From: Bog-950 sp964493695 | GTDB taxonomy: Bacteria > Bacteroidota > Bacteroidia > Chitinophagales > LD1 | Reading direction: 5' to 3' | Length of the DNA stretch: 64,000 nucleotides | Assembly (NCBI GenBank): GCA_964493695.1 | Contig: CAZBPG010000003.1 | Location: 49,180 to 113,179, forward strand | Shown: piece by piece, positions 34,992-42,443 of the stretch | Numbering within the stretch: position 1 is the stretch's first letter | Layout: each line of letters starts with the position of its first letter | Translations under genes and position numbers: made by a program | Notes under the pieces: generated by a model | What the model saw: only the letters and a program-made list of their open reading frames with translations | What the model was told of the DNA's origin: nothing | The model's database searches: none

Positions 34992-35076
34992 TACCTCATC
35001 TGCTAATTATCCAATTTACTAATCAACTCATCCACTTCTTATACCAAAGTTGAAACAAAAACAAATAACTCAGGCG
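34988..35076. repeat. Direct repeat A: duplicated 3' end of the asnB-like gene
   Basis: This ~89-bp segment matches 35778-35886 except for a few substitutions and the absence of a 20-bp hairpin. Its right part encodes the same last residues as the asnB-like gene (RLSYLFLFQLWYKKWMS, stop at 35023), but detached from the gene, so it is a remnant or a duplicate. Confidence 0.88.
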
Positions 35077-35081
35077 CTGTG

Positions 35082-35438
35082 TTACCGGTTTGCCTCTTTT
35101 TCTAAAATCAATTTTAAATGCTCAATGTTTTGCGGAACATGCTGGCGGAGGATTTGCCAAACCAAACTTACATCGGTATCAAAATAATGGTGAGCCATTT
35201 TTATTCTGAATGCGTAGAGGTCGTTCCAATCAACATCAGGATACTTTTCTTTTATAGCACCGGCAACATTATGTGCTGCTTCACCGGCTATTTCTATACA
35301 ACGTATAACAGCATCCTGTGTTTTTCTGTCTTTCAAAAAGGAATCAAGATTCATTCCTTCGGTATATTCCACCGCATGTTGAAGATTAACAAGGGCATCC
35401 TCCACAAACAACAAATTGTTACGGTCTTTCTTCGCCAT
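35082..35438 (-). CDS. hepT: HepT-type HEPN ribonuclease toxin, second copy
   Basis: A 118-residue HEPN protein with R78-x4-H83 followed by H84-Y85 (FRIKMAHHYF). The start ATG shares one base with the stop of the partner mntA gene (TAATG). It is only distantly similar to the copy at 23692, so it is not a recent duplicate. The stop is followed after five bases by direct repeat A. Confidence 0.88.
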   Translation of the reverse strand: MAKKDRNNLLFVEDALVNLQHAVEYTEGMNLDSFLKDRKTQDAVIRCIEIAGEAAHNVAGAIKEKYPDVDWNDLYAFRIKMAHHYFDTDVSLVWQILRQHVPQNIEHLKLILEKEANR

Positions 35439-35728
35439 TACACGAAAGTGGTTTCGTTTAATATCTCGTTCTTAATTTTTTCTTTGAGCATAGCGCGTGT
35501 AGCTAAATCAATCTTGCGCCCTAGTTGCTTTTCTAAGAACCGTTGCAGTCTGAAAAACTCAAACCCTACCGGACGGCTAAAGTCCACCAGCACATCAATA
35601 TCGCTGTTTTCGTTCTGCTCATTTCGTGCGTAAGAACCAAAAATACCTATACGTTCCACCGCAAACTCGTCAGCCAATTTTGGCTTTAACGAACCTAAGT
35701 TGCTTTTAATCTCTGAAATGCTAAGCAT
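35438..35728 (-). CDS. mntA: MNT-domain nucleotidyltransferase antitoxin, second copy
   Basis: A 96-residue minimal nucleotidyltransferase with GSYAR at 31-35 and NSDID at 41-45. The second aspartate pair is intact, while the first acidic position is N, as often seen. It forms a two-gene operon with hepT. The pair sits between the 3' end of the asnB-like gene and the GNAT gene and is bracketed by direct repeats. Confidence 0.88.
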   Translation of the reverse strand: MLSISEIKSNLGSLKPKLADEFAVERIGIFGSYARNEQNENSDIDVLVDFSRPVGFEFFRLQRFLEKQLGRKIDLATRAMLKEKIKNEILNETTFV

Positions 35729-35777
35729 ATTAATTATTGTTCAACGGGTACGAAAGTAATGAAATAGCCGTTGTATT

Positions 35778-35886
35778 CCATTACCTCATCTGCTAACCTG
35801 CCTGTCGGCAGACAGGTTATCTAATTTACTAATCAACTCATCCACTTCTTATACCAAAGCTGAAACAAAAACAAATAACTCAGGCG
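35778..35886. repeat. Direct repeat B: genuine 3' end of the asnB-like gene plus spacer
   Basis: The partner of the repeat at 34988-35076. It contains the real stop of the asnB-like gene (35833) and an extra 20-bp hairpin at 35797-35816. Together the two copies frame the MNT/HepT module. Confidence 0.88.
35797..35816. repeat. 20-bp REP-like hairpin (CCTGCCTG-TCGG-CAGACAGG)
   Basis: An imperfect palindrome with 8-bp arms and one mismatch. It is present in direct repeat B and cleanly missing from repeat A, where CTGCTAA joins TTATC directly. The exact junctions show that such a hairpin can appear or disappear as a unit. Confidence 0.85.
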
Positions 35887-37746
35887 TTGAAACTCCACCG
35901 GTTCACCGGCCAGGTATTTATCGCGCATCCTGAGCACCCGCTCCACGTTAAAGATATTCTGTTCGCGCAAAGTTTGTTCGTTCAGCACAGACAGCAACAA
36001 ATCTTTCAGCTCCTTGCGCAGCCAACTTTCGAGCGGCACACCAAAGCCCATTTTGGGGCGCTCCATTATCTCCTTCGGAACATAGTCGTGAACTATCTGT
36101 TTAAGAATATACTTAGGCACGAGGTTTCCTTCTCCTTTAGGAGAAGGTGTCCGAAGGACGGATGAGGTTTTGTATTCGGTTGGAAGCTTTGCCGCAAACT
36201 CAATAATGCGCTGGTCAAGGAAAGGCTCGCGGCCTTCCAGTGAAATACTCATGGTGGCACGGTCTACCTTTTGCAGAATATCATCGGCCATGTAGGTCTT
36301 ATACTCCGTTGCCTGAAACTTCGAAAGCAAATCGTTGGCAGCGTTCAGTTTTCTGCCTTCATCAAAAGGGGTGTTCAGTTGGGTAATCTCCTTATTAAAC
36401 AGTTGCTGTGTTTCGTAAAACGTCATCGCCTGGCTGATGATATCAAAACGCTTTACATCGTCACCGGTGGCAAAATAATCTTTGAACTTGCTCAGTTTGT
36501 TTTGCGTGGAAACATCGCTGTGCAACGATGCGGGAATCAGGTTAGAAACAAAAGCAGGAATTTTATTCAATTGCCTGATTCTGTCCAGCGCGTTAAAGTA
36601 TTTCGGGTAACCGGCAAAAATTTCATCTCCTCCATCAGCAGAAAGCGCTACGGTAACTTTCTCTCTCGCCATCCGGCTTACCAAGGTGGTGGGAATGGCT
36701 GAAGTATCGCCAAACGGTTCATCGTAAATGGAAGGCAACTGCTCTACAATATCCAACGCATCTTTATAGGTGCAGGTGTGCTCATAATGCTCGGTGCCTA
36801 AATAATCGGCTACATTCCTGGCGTGATGCGCCTCGTTAAACTTCGGGTCTTCAAAACCAATGGTGAAGGTCTTTATTTTCTGCGTTGAGTTTTTCTGCAA
36901 CAAAGCGGTCACCGCTGTTGAATCGTAACCGCCACTCAGAAAAACCCCGACCGGCACATCGGCAATCATGCGGTATTGAAAAGCCGAAAGCATCAACCGT
37001 TCGGTTTCTTTTTTGGCTTCCTCAAACGAAATATCAAGCTTGGGTTCATTGTAACAATCGGTTACATCCCAATACTTCCAGTCCGCTACCTCCTTTGCAT
37101 TCAAATCAATTTCAAGAATATGCCCCGGCTCTAACTTGAAAGTGTTTTCGAAAATGGTGTGCGGTGCGGAGATATAGCCGCGCTGAAAGTAAAGCGAGAG
37201 CGCGCTGTAATTAATCTGCTTCTTAAACTGTGGATGCGCATGGAATATTTTCAGCTCCGAGCCGAACAACAGCAAATCTCCTGACCGGTAATAAAACAAG
37301 GGCTTTACTCCTGCCCTGTCGCGGAACAGAATCACCTTTGCTTTCCTGGCATCATACAACGCAATGGCAAACATGCCGATGAAACGCTCTACACATTTCT
37401 CTCCCCACCGGGCATAGCTTTTTAATATAACCTCCGTATCGCTGTGCGATTTGAAAGTGTAACCATGTCCCTCTAACTCCTTCCGTATTTCCTGATAGTT
37501 ATAAATCTCTCCGTTGAAAATAAGGGTGAGTCCTTCCTCTTCAAACTTCATGGGCTGGTGACCGAGTGCGGAAAGTTCAATGATGGACAGCCTGCGAAAG
37601 CCCAGGCCTATCTGTGCCTGACTGGTGTCGAACAGTTCATGTCCGCTGTCGTCCGGCCCGCGATGGAGAATAGTGTCGCTCATCTTTTTGAGCAAGCCCA
37701 AATCTCCTCTCTTATTGAAATCGACAAAACCGGCTATTCCGCACAT
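35833..37746 (-). CDS. asnB: AsnB-like glutamine-dependent amidotransferase
   Basis: A 637-residue class-II amidotransferase. C2 of MCGIAGF is the glutaminase nucleophile, FRRLSII and FNGEIYNYQE complete that domain, and the synthetase half has SGGYDST at 271-277 and SADGGDEIFAGYPKYF. In glycan clusters such enzymes often amidate sugar acids rather than make free asparagine, so the exact product is unsure. About 15 residues (VLRTPSPKGEGNLV region) encoded by a palindromic repeat at 36128-36147 are inserted in a loop before KYILKQIV. The C-terminal 18 codons are duplicated at 35023-35076. Confidence 0.88.
   Translation of the reverse strand: MCGIAGFVDFNKRGDLGLLKKMSDTILHRGPDDSGHELFDTSQAQIGLGFRRLSIIELSALGHQPMKFEEEGLTLIFNGEIYNYQEIRKELEGHGYTFKSHSDTEVILKSYARWGEKCVERFIGMFAIALYDARKAKVILFRDRAGVKPLFYYRSGDLLLFGSELKIFHAHPQFKKQINYSALSLYFQRGYISAPHTIFENTFKLEPGHILEIDLNAKEVADWKYWDVTDCYNEPKLDISFEEAKKETERLMLSAFQYRMIADVPVGVFLSGGYDSTAVTALLQKNSTQKIKTFTIGFEDPKFNEAHHARNVADYLGTEHYEHTCTYKDALDIVEQLPSIYDEPFGDTSAIPTTLVSRMAREKVTVALSADGGDEIFAGYPKYFNALDRIRQLNKIPAFVSNLIPASLHSDVSTQNKLSKFKDYFATGDDVKRFDIISQAMTFYETQQLFNKEITQLNTPFDEGRKLNAANDLLSKFQATEYKTYMADDILQKVDRATMSISLEGREPFLDQRIIEFAAKLPTEYKTSSVLRTPSPKGEGNLVPKYILKQIVHDYVPKEIMERPKMGFGVPLESWLRKELKDLLLSVLNEQTLREQNIFNVERVLRMRDKYLAGEPVEFQRLSYLFLFQLWYKKWMS
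36128..36147. repeat. In-frame palindrome CCTTCTCC-TTTA-GGAGAAGG in the asnB-like gene
   Basis: A perfect 8-bp stem with a 4-base loop encodes TPSPKGEG on the minus strand and adds residues absent from ordinary AsnB at this position, while keeping the frame. Confidence 0.8.
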
Positions 37747-37805
37747 AGGCGCGAATGTAGTAATTTGAGAAATTGAGAAATTGAGAACGAAAATTCAAGT
37801 TTGCT

Positions 37806-37813
37806 TATCTTTG
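37806..37813 (+). promoter_or_regulatory. Bacteroidota -7 promoter element (TATCTTTG)
   Basis: A perfect TAnnTTTG element lies 15 bp before the antitoxin ATG, with a TTG-containing stretch roughly 20 bp upstream. It probably drives the RelE/ParE-type operon. Confidence 0.55.
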
Positions 37814-37828
37814 GTAAAATATTTACCG

Positions 37829-38086
37829 ATGAAAACACTTGTTATTAACGAAAAAACGAAAGACGGTATTCTGTTGCTGGAGTATATAAAGAGTGTTTTG
37901 AAGAAGAACCCAAAAGCAGGAAAATTGACTGAACAAGAAGACGATTGGAAGAATCAATTGCACTTACCGGGCAAACCCCTCACCGATGAACAATGGGAAG
38001 AGATAGACAAAGAGAATGATGAAGATCCTGGTGTAGATGCACGCAAGTTTTTTGACGATATGAAGCAGAAGTACGGATGGAAGTAG
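37829..38086 (+). CDS. Antitoxin of a RelE/ParE-type module
   Basis: An 85-residue acidic protein starting MKTLVINEKTKDGILLLEYI, with an N-terminal segment able to form the dimer/DNA-binding fold and a helical C-terminal toxin-binding tail (EEIDKENDEDPGVDARKFFDD). The start at 37829 is preferred to an upstream one because a TAnnTTTG promoter lies between them. It overlaps the toxin gene by ten bases. Confidence 0.75.
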   Translation: MKTLVINEKTKDGILLLEYIKSVLKKNPKAGKLTEQEDDWKNQLHLPGKPLTDEQWEEIDKENDEDPGVDARKFFDDMKQKYGWK

Positions 38087-38382
38087 TTTTCAGAAAATCA
38101 GCACAAAAAAGCATTAGCAAAGTCATTGCATACATTCATGCCGAACTTCAAATGCCCGAAACCGCTCAAAGTTTCAGTAACAGAATCCGGCACTTTGTAT
38201 TTGATGAATTACCAACGCAAATAACATTGAATCAATTTTGTTCGAAACAATCGTGGGCAAAGCGCGAATTGCGTTGTGTGGTTTTTGAACAGAAGTATGT
38301 TGTTGCTTATAAAGTGCTTAATGAAAAGCTAAACGTTTATCATTTTGTTCACGGCTCTAAAATCAAGGAAAGTAAATACTAA
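38077..38382 (+). CDS. RelE/ParE-family toxin
   Basis: A 101-residue protein with the RelE/ParE fold pattern: VVFRKSAQKSISKVIAYIHAE at the N-terminus and RELRCVVFEQKYVVAYKV near the C-terminus. Members either cut ribosome-bound mRNA or poison gyrase; the sequence does not decide which. It overlaps its antitoxin gene by ten bases, as expected for such pairs. Confidence 0.8.
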   Translation: MEVVFRKSAQKSISKVIAYIHAELQMPETAQSFSNRIRHFVFDELPTQITLNQFCSKQSWAKRELRCVVFEQKYVVAYKVLNEKLNVYHFVHGSKIKESKY

Positions 38383-38412
38383 CCTTCGCACTAAATTTTA
38401 CTTTCGTGCCCA

Positions 38413-39351
38413 ATGATAGATTTTGTTTCCCCTCAGTCAGGGAAAAAACTTACTCCACAACAAAGCAAGTTGGTTTCGGAAACCGGAGAACAGTTTCCGG
38501 TGGTGAATGGCATTCCGCGCTTTGTGCCGCAGGATAATTACGCCAGTGCCTTCGGTTTGCAGTGGAAGAACTTTGCCAAAACCCAACTCGACAGTTTTAA
38601 CGGAACAAAGATTTCTCAGGAACGTCTGGAGTGTTGTCTCGGTTTTCCCATTGAACAACTAAAAGGCAAGAACCTGCTGGAAGTCGGCAGTGGTGCAGGA
38701 CGTTTCACCGAATTGTTTGTGAAAGGTGGTGCAAACGTCCACACCGTTGATTTAAGCGTGGCTGTGGAAGTAAACAAAGAAAACATTGGCAACGCTGATA
38801 ATTACAAGATAGCGCAGGCCAGCGTGTATGAACTTCCATTTGCGAAAGAAAGTTTTGATGTGGTGATTTGTATTGGCGTAATTCAGCACACACCCGATAG
38901 CGAGAAAACAATTGAAGCCCTGTGGCAAATGGTAAAGCCCGGTGGCTTGTTGGTGATTGACCACTACATCTGGCGCATCAATTACTATTTCAACCCTGCT
39001 ACTTACTACCGGTTAGTGCTGAAAGAACTGAAACCGCAGACATCGAAGAAGATTGTAGATGCACTGGTTGATTTTTTCTTTCCGCTGCACTGGGCGTTCC
39101 GCAACATTGCTCCGCTCGAATGGTTATTGAAAAGAGTTTCTCCTTTAATTACTTTTATGAAACCGCATCCGGAGTTGAGCCGGCAGGAACACTTTGAATG
39201 GGCGCGTTTAGATACTTATGATTCGCTGACGGATTACTATAAGCATTTGCGGACACCGGAAGAAATAAAGAAAGAGTTAGAGAAGTTAGGAGCAAAGAAC
39301 ATCTGGATAAACAAAGGCGGAAACGGAGTAGAGGCGCGGGCAACAAAATAA
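38413..39351 (+). CDS. SAM-dependent methyltransferase with N-terminal Trm112-like segment
   Basis: A 312-residue class-I methyltransferase. The N-terminal ~45 residues (DFVSPQSGKKLTPQ ... EQFPVVNGIPRFVP) resemble a degenerate Trm112/zinc-ribbon lead often seen in glycan-cluster methylases. The SAM site is LLEVGSGAGRFTELF, followed by FDVVICIGVIQHTPD and MVKPGGLLVIDHY. It probably methylates a sugar or a lipid-linked glycan. It is followed after six bases by a second methyltransferase. Confidence 0.85.
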   Translation: MIDFVSPQSGKKLTPQQSKLVSETGEQFPVVNGIPRFVPQDNYASAFGLQWKNFAKTQLDSFNGTKISQERLECCLGFPIEQLKGKNLLEVGSGAGRFTELFVKGGANVHTVDLSVAVEVNKENIGNADNYKIAQASVYELPFAKESFDVVICIGVIQHTPDSEKTIEALWQMVKPGGLLVIDHYIWRINYYFNPATYYRLVLKELKPQTSKKIVDALVDFFFPLHWAFRNIAPLEWLLKRVSPLITFMKPHPELSRQEHFEWARLDTYDSLTDYYKHLRTPEEIKKELEKLGAKNIWINKGGNGVEARATK

Positions 39352-39357
39352 ATCAAC

Positions 39358-40062
39358 ATGACAGAGAAAGAACAGGTTTCGGAATATTACGATAAGCTTT
39401 GGGATGAGTATGAGCAAACCAAACTCAGCAAGCCCAATAGCCGCCACCGCACTATCCTCAAGAATTTGAAGAAAGCCGGGCTAAAAAACAATTCCAGTGT
39501 TCTTGAAATCGGTTGTGGTATTGGTTCACTCTCCGGTTTAATTATCAGCTATATCACCGAAGGCTTCTTTACCGGTGCAGATATCAGTCCGCAAACGATT
39601 GCCTTTTTGAAGAAGAAATACAGCGACAGAAGTAAAACCGATTTTGTGGTGACCGACATGACGGACTTTACCTACAACAAAAAATTCGATTTCATCATCT
39701 TTCCTGATGTGCTGGAACACATTCCGGTCGCTACGCATCCTAAGATTTTCAGCACGCTGAAGAATCTGGTGCATGAAAATTCTGTAATTCTCATCAATAA
39801 TCCCGAGCCTCTTGCCTTAGAGTGGGTACACGAGCACCGCAAAGACTTATTGCAAATCATCGACCAGCCGTTGCACATTGACCACTTTGCCAAACTCGCT
39901 TACGAAAACGGGTTTTATATTGAGAAGGTAGAGCCGTATGCCCTGCACACGCAGCAGTTCGATTACCAGAACATTATCATCAAGCCTAAGCACAAGCTGA
40001 AAACATTAGAGCAGAAATCGAAAGGCGATTTGATAGTTTCAAACATAAAAAGCCGGCTGTAA
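39358..40062 (+). CDS. SAM-dependent methyltransferase
   Basis: A 234-residue class-I methyltransferase with VLEIGCGIGSLSG (SAM loop), TGADISPQTI, and FDFIIFPDVLEHIPV. It is in the same operon as the 312-residue methyltransferase and upstream of a glycosyltransferase, so it probably modifies the same surface glycan. Confidence 0.88.
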   Translation: MTEKEQVSEYYDKLWDEYEQTKLSKPNSRHRTILKNLKKAGLKNNSSVLEIGCGIGSLSGLIISYITEGFFTGADISPQTIAFLKKKYSDRSKTDFVVTDMTDFTYNKKFDFIIFPDVLEHIPVATHPKIFSTLKNLVHENSVILINNPEPLALEWVHEHRKDLLQIIDQPLHIDHFAKLAYENGFYIEKVEPYALHTQQFDYQNIIIKPKHKLKTLEQKSKGDLIVSNIKSRL

Positions 40063-40094
40063 TCCGGTCTGACGTTAGTCTGACAGCATGACAA

Positions 40095-41147
40095 ATGCAA
40101 AAGCAAAAAACAGTTTTAGTTTTCTACAACCATCTTTCATCCTTCATCAAAAAGGATTTGGAAATCCTTTCTTCTGAATTCAACGTTCATCAGCACGATT
40201 TTCTTCCCGAAACAAAACTTCAAACGCCAATCAGTTTTGCATCACAGTTTTTTTTTCTGCTCAACCGAATTGGCGATGCCAATTTGATTGTAGTGCAGTT
40301 TGCCGGTTATCATTCTTTTCTTCCTGCACTGTTGGGTTGGATTTTCCGAGTGCCCTGCCTGATAATTGCAGGAGGAACTGATGCGCATTACTTTCCAAAA
40401 ATAGGTTACGGTAATTGGCAAAAACCTGTTTTGAATTGGTTTACTGAAATTTCTTTCGAGCTCTGTTCACACATTGCTCCCAAGCACAAAACCCTAATGC
40501 AATGCGATTACAGTTATGATAAACTAGAACCAAATCAGCAAGGCATCTACGCGCGCTTACCAAAACTAAAAACTCCGTTTACAGAAATCACCAACGGTTA
40601 CGATACAACTAAATGGCATTGCACAAAAGAGAAAAAGAAAAACACTTTCATCACCGTTAGCGGTGCATGGGAGTATCACTTTCAGCAACAGCTCAAGGGC
40701 ATTGATTTGATTCTTGAAGCAGCCCCTTCCTTTCCTGATTGCGAATTCATCATTCTCGGGGTGGATAATGAAGAGCGGATTCAAACCAAATTACCTAACG
40801 TAAAAATTCTCACTGCTGTAAAGAATGAAGAGTTGATAAACATCTTCAGCGAGTGTGAGTTCTATTTGCAACTTTCCATGGCTGAAGGATTTCCGAATTC
40901 GCTTTGCGAGGCAATGCTATGCGAGTGTATTCCGATTGGCTCCAATGTATTTTCCATTCCCGAAATAATCGGTGGAAGCGGCTTTGTTCTAAAGAACAGG
41001 AATGCAGATGAGTTAGTTCAACTGATACAACAAGCAGTGGGGTCTGATAAAGATTATCTTAGAAAGCAAGCGCGGTTAAGAATTGCAGAGAACTATACGT
41101 TAGAAAAGCGCAAAGAGAAACTACTTGCGCTTTGCAGAAGCCTATAA
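40095..41147 (+). CDS. Glycosyltransferase (GT4-like)
   Basis: A 350-residue GT-B enzyme. The N-terminal half includes the acceptor-side region PCLIIAGGTDAHYFP, and the C-terminal half has the donor-site pattern FYLQLSMAEGFPNSLCEAMLC with the E-x7-E arrangement. The product sugar is unknown. It converges with the next glycosyltransferase and overlaps it by six bases at the stops. Confidence 0.85.
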   Translation: MQKQKTVLVFYNHLSSFIKKDLEILSSEFNVHQHDFLPETKLQTPISFASQFFFLLNRIGDANLIVVQFAGYHSFLPALLGWIFRVPCLIIAGGTDAHYFPKIGYGNWQKPVLNWFTEISFELCSHIAPKHKTLMQCDYSYDKLEPNQQGIYARLPKLKTPFTEITNGYDTTKWHCTKEKKKNTFITVSGAWEYHFQQQLKGIDLILEAAPSFPDCEFIILGVDNEERIQTKLPNVKILTAVKNEELINIFSECEFYLQLSMAEGFPNSLCEAMLCECIPIGSNVFSIPEIIGGSGFVLKNRNADELVQLIQQAVGSDKDYLRKQARLRIAENYTLEKRKEKLLALCRSL

Positions 41148-42443
41148 AGACTGAAGCAGTTGAGATAAGATACTGGTTTGATTCCTTCTGCTGAAAATCT
41201 GCTCACCGTTGTCTCTGTATTTAAAAACAGTTTTTGTTTGATTGAAATGATTAAGCGCAGCTTCTAATTGCTTTTTTGCTTCGCCTTCGTCAGTAAAGCC
41301 AATCATCGGTTTCCTTCCTGTTTGGTTCAGTATTTCAGATGCATTTCCATCAACCGGTCCAAACGAAATCATTTCGCTCTTTGAAGCAAGATACTCAAAC
41401 AACTTACCGGTAAGAATAAGCGCGTTGTCTTTCACATCAGGAATCACAAACAACAACAAACTCGCATCCTGCATAAGTTCAATGGCTTTGTAGTGGTCAA
41501 CAAAATCAATGTAGTTTACACAATCGTTTAATCCGTTTTCTGAAATGCTCTTTTTTACCAAATCGTCAACCCGTCCAATAAATTCGAGTTTGACCGATGT
41601 CCGATGTCCGATGTCCGATGAATTCAATTCTGCAATACACTTCCACAACGTTTCAACATTCTGACTTGCCATCAGATTGCCAACGTAACGAATAGTGAAT
41701 TTATCCGTTGTCTGTTGTCCGTTGTCTGTTGTCCGGAAGTCTTCCTCATCGTATCCATTCATAACCACCTCAATTTTCTTAGCTCGGTCTTCAAACTCAT
41801 GCTTCATCCCCGGACTAATCACTGTAACTAAATCTGCAGTTTGCAACACTTTTGTTTCAAGTGCTTTGTCCTTTTGCTTGGTTGATTCCGTTCGGGGCAA
41901 AATGTTGTTGTAAAAAATTCCTGTCCACGGGTCGCGGAAATCGGCAATCCACTTTACACCGAATTTTTCTTTCAGCTCCAATCCTATCAAATGTGTAGAG
42001 TGCGGGGGACCGGTAGTAATAACCGCATCAATTTTTTCATTCTTCAAAATTTCCTCCGCTTGCTTAACTGCATAACTAACCCAACCCATCCGCGCATCAG
42101 GAACAAAAAAGTTAGCACGTATGTATTCCGAAATTTTCTGAAAGAAAGACTTGTTCTGATGCGAGCCCACCGAAACAACCGGCATAGCTTTTCCCTTTTT
42201 ACCTTTCAGCATGTTGTAAAATTCAAAAGGTTCGAAAGTTTTTGTCCGGTACACTCTAAGTGAAGGAGAAATTTCTTTCAGCAGAGATTCATCATAATAC
42301 GGATAGCTGCCGTTGGCAACAGTTACTATAATGGGTTCCCATCCAAACTCCGGCAAGTATTTCGAAAACTTAAGAAACCGCTGCACAGCAACACCACCGG
42401 CAGGAGGAAAATAGTAGGTGAAGATTAAACCCTTCTTGCTCAC
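41142..42443 (-). CDS. Glycosyltransferase (GT4-like) carrying two in-frame heptamer arrays
   Basis: A 433-residue GT-B enzyme with the N-terminal FTYYFPPAGGVAVQR loop and ADFRDPWTGI, both typical of exopolysaccharide GT4 proteins. Two arrays (41594-41621 and 41705-41735) add the peptides SSDIGHRTS and RTTDNGQQTTD between conserved strands. The start is a GTG at 42443 overlapping the YfhO stop (GTGA), so the two are co-translated. Confidence 0.86.
   Translation of the reverse strand: MSKKGLIFTYYFPPAGGVAVQRFLKFSKYLPEFGWEPIIVTVANGSYPYYDESLLKEISPSLRVYRTKTFEPFEFYNMLKGKKGKAMPVVSVGSHQNKSFFQKISEYIRANFFVPDARMGWVSYAVKQAEEILKNEKIDAVITTGPPHSTHLIGLELKEKFGVKWIADFRDPWTGIFYNNILPRTESTKQKDKALETKVLQTADLVTVISPGMKHEFEDRAKKIEVVMNGYDEEDFRTTDNGQQTTDKFTIRYVGNLMASQNVETLWKCIAELNSSDIGHRTSVKLEFIGRVDDLVKKSISENGLNDCVNYIDFVDHYKAIELMQDASLLLFVIPDVKDNALILTGKLFEYLASKSEMISFGPVDGNASEILNQTGRKPMIGFTDEGEAKKQLEAALNHFNQTKTVFKYRDNGEQIFSRRNQTSILSQLLQSL
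41594..41621. repeat. In-frame 7-bp array (CCGATGT)4
   Basis: Four heptamers, three identical and one ending in A, lie inside the glycosyltransferase gene and keep the frame. Confidence 0.88.
41705..41735. repeat. In-frame 7-bp array (CCGTTGT / CTGTTGT alternating)
   Basis: Four alternating heptamers plus a partial fifth. The sequence is the reverse complement of the array in the M1 peptidase at 21990 (GACAACG type), showing that one family occurs in two unrelated genes in both orientations. Confidence 0.88.
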
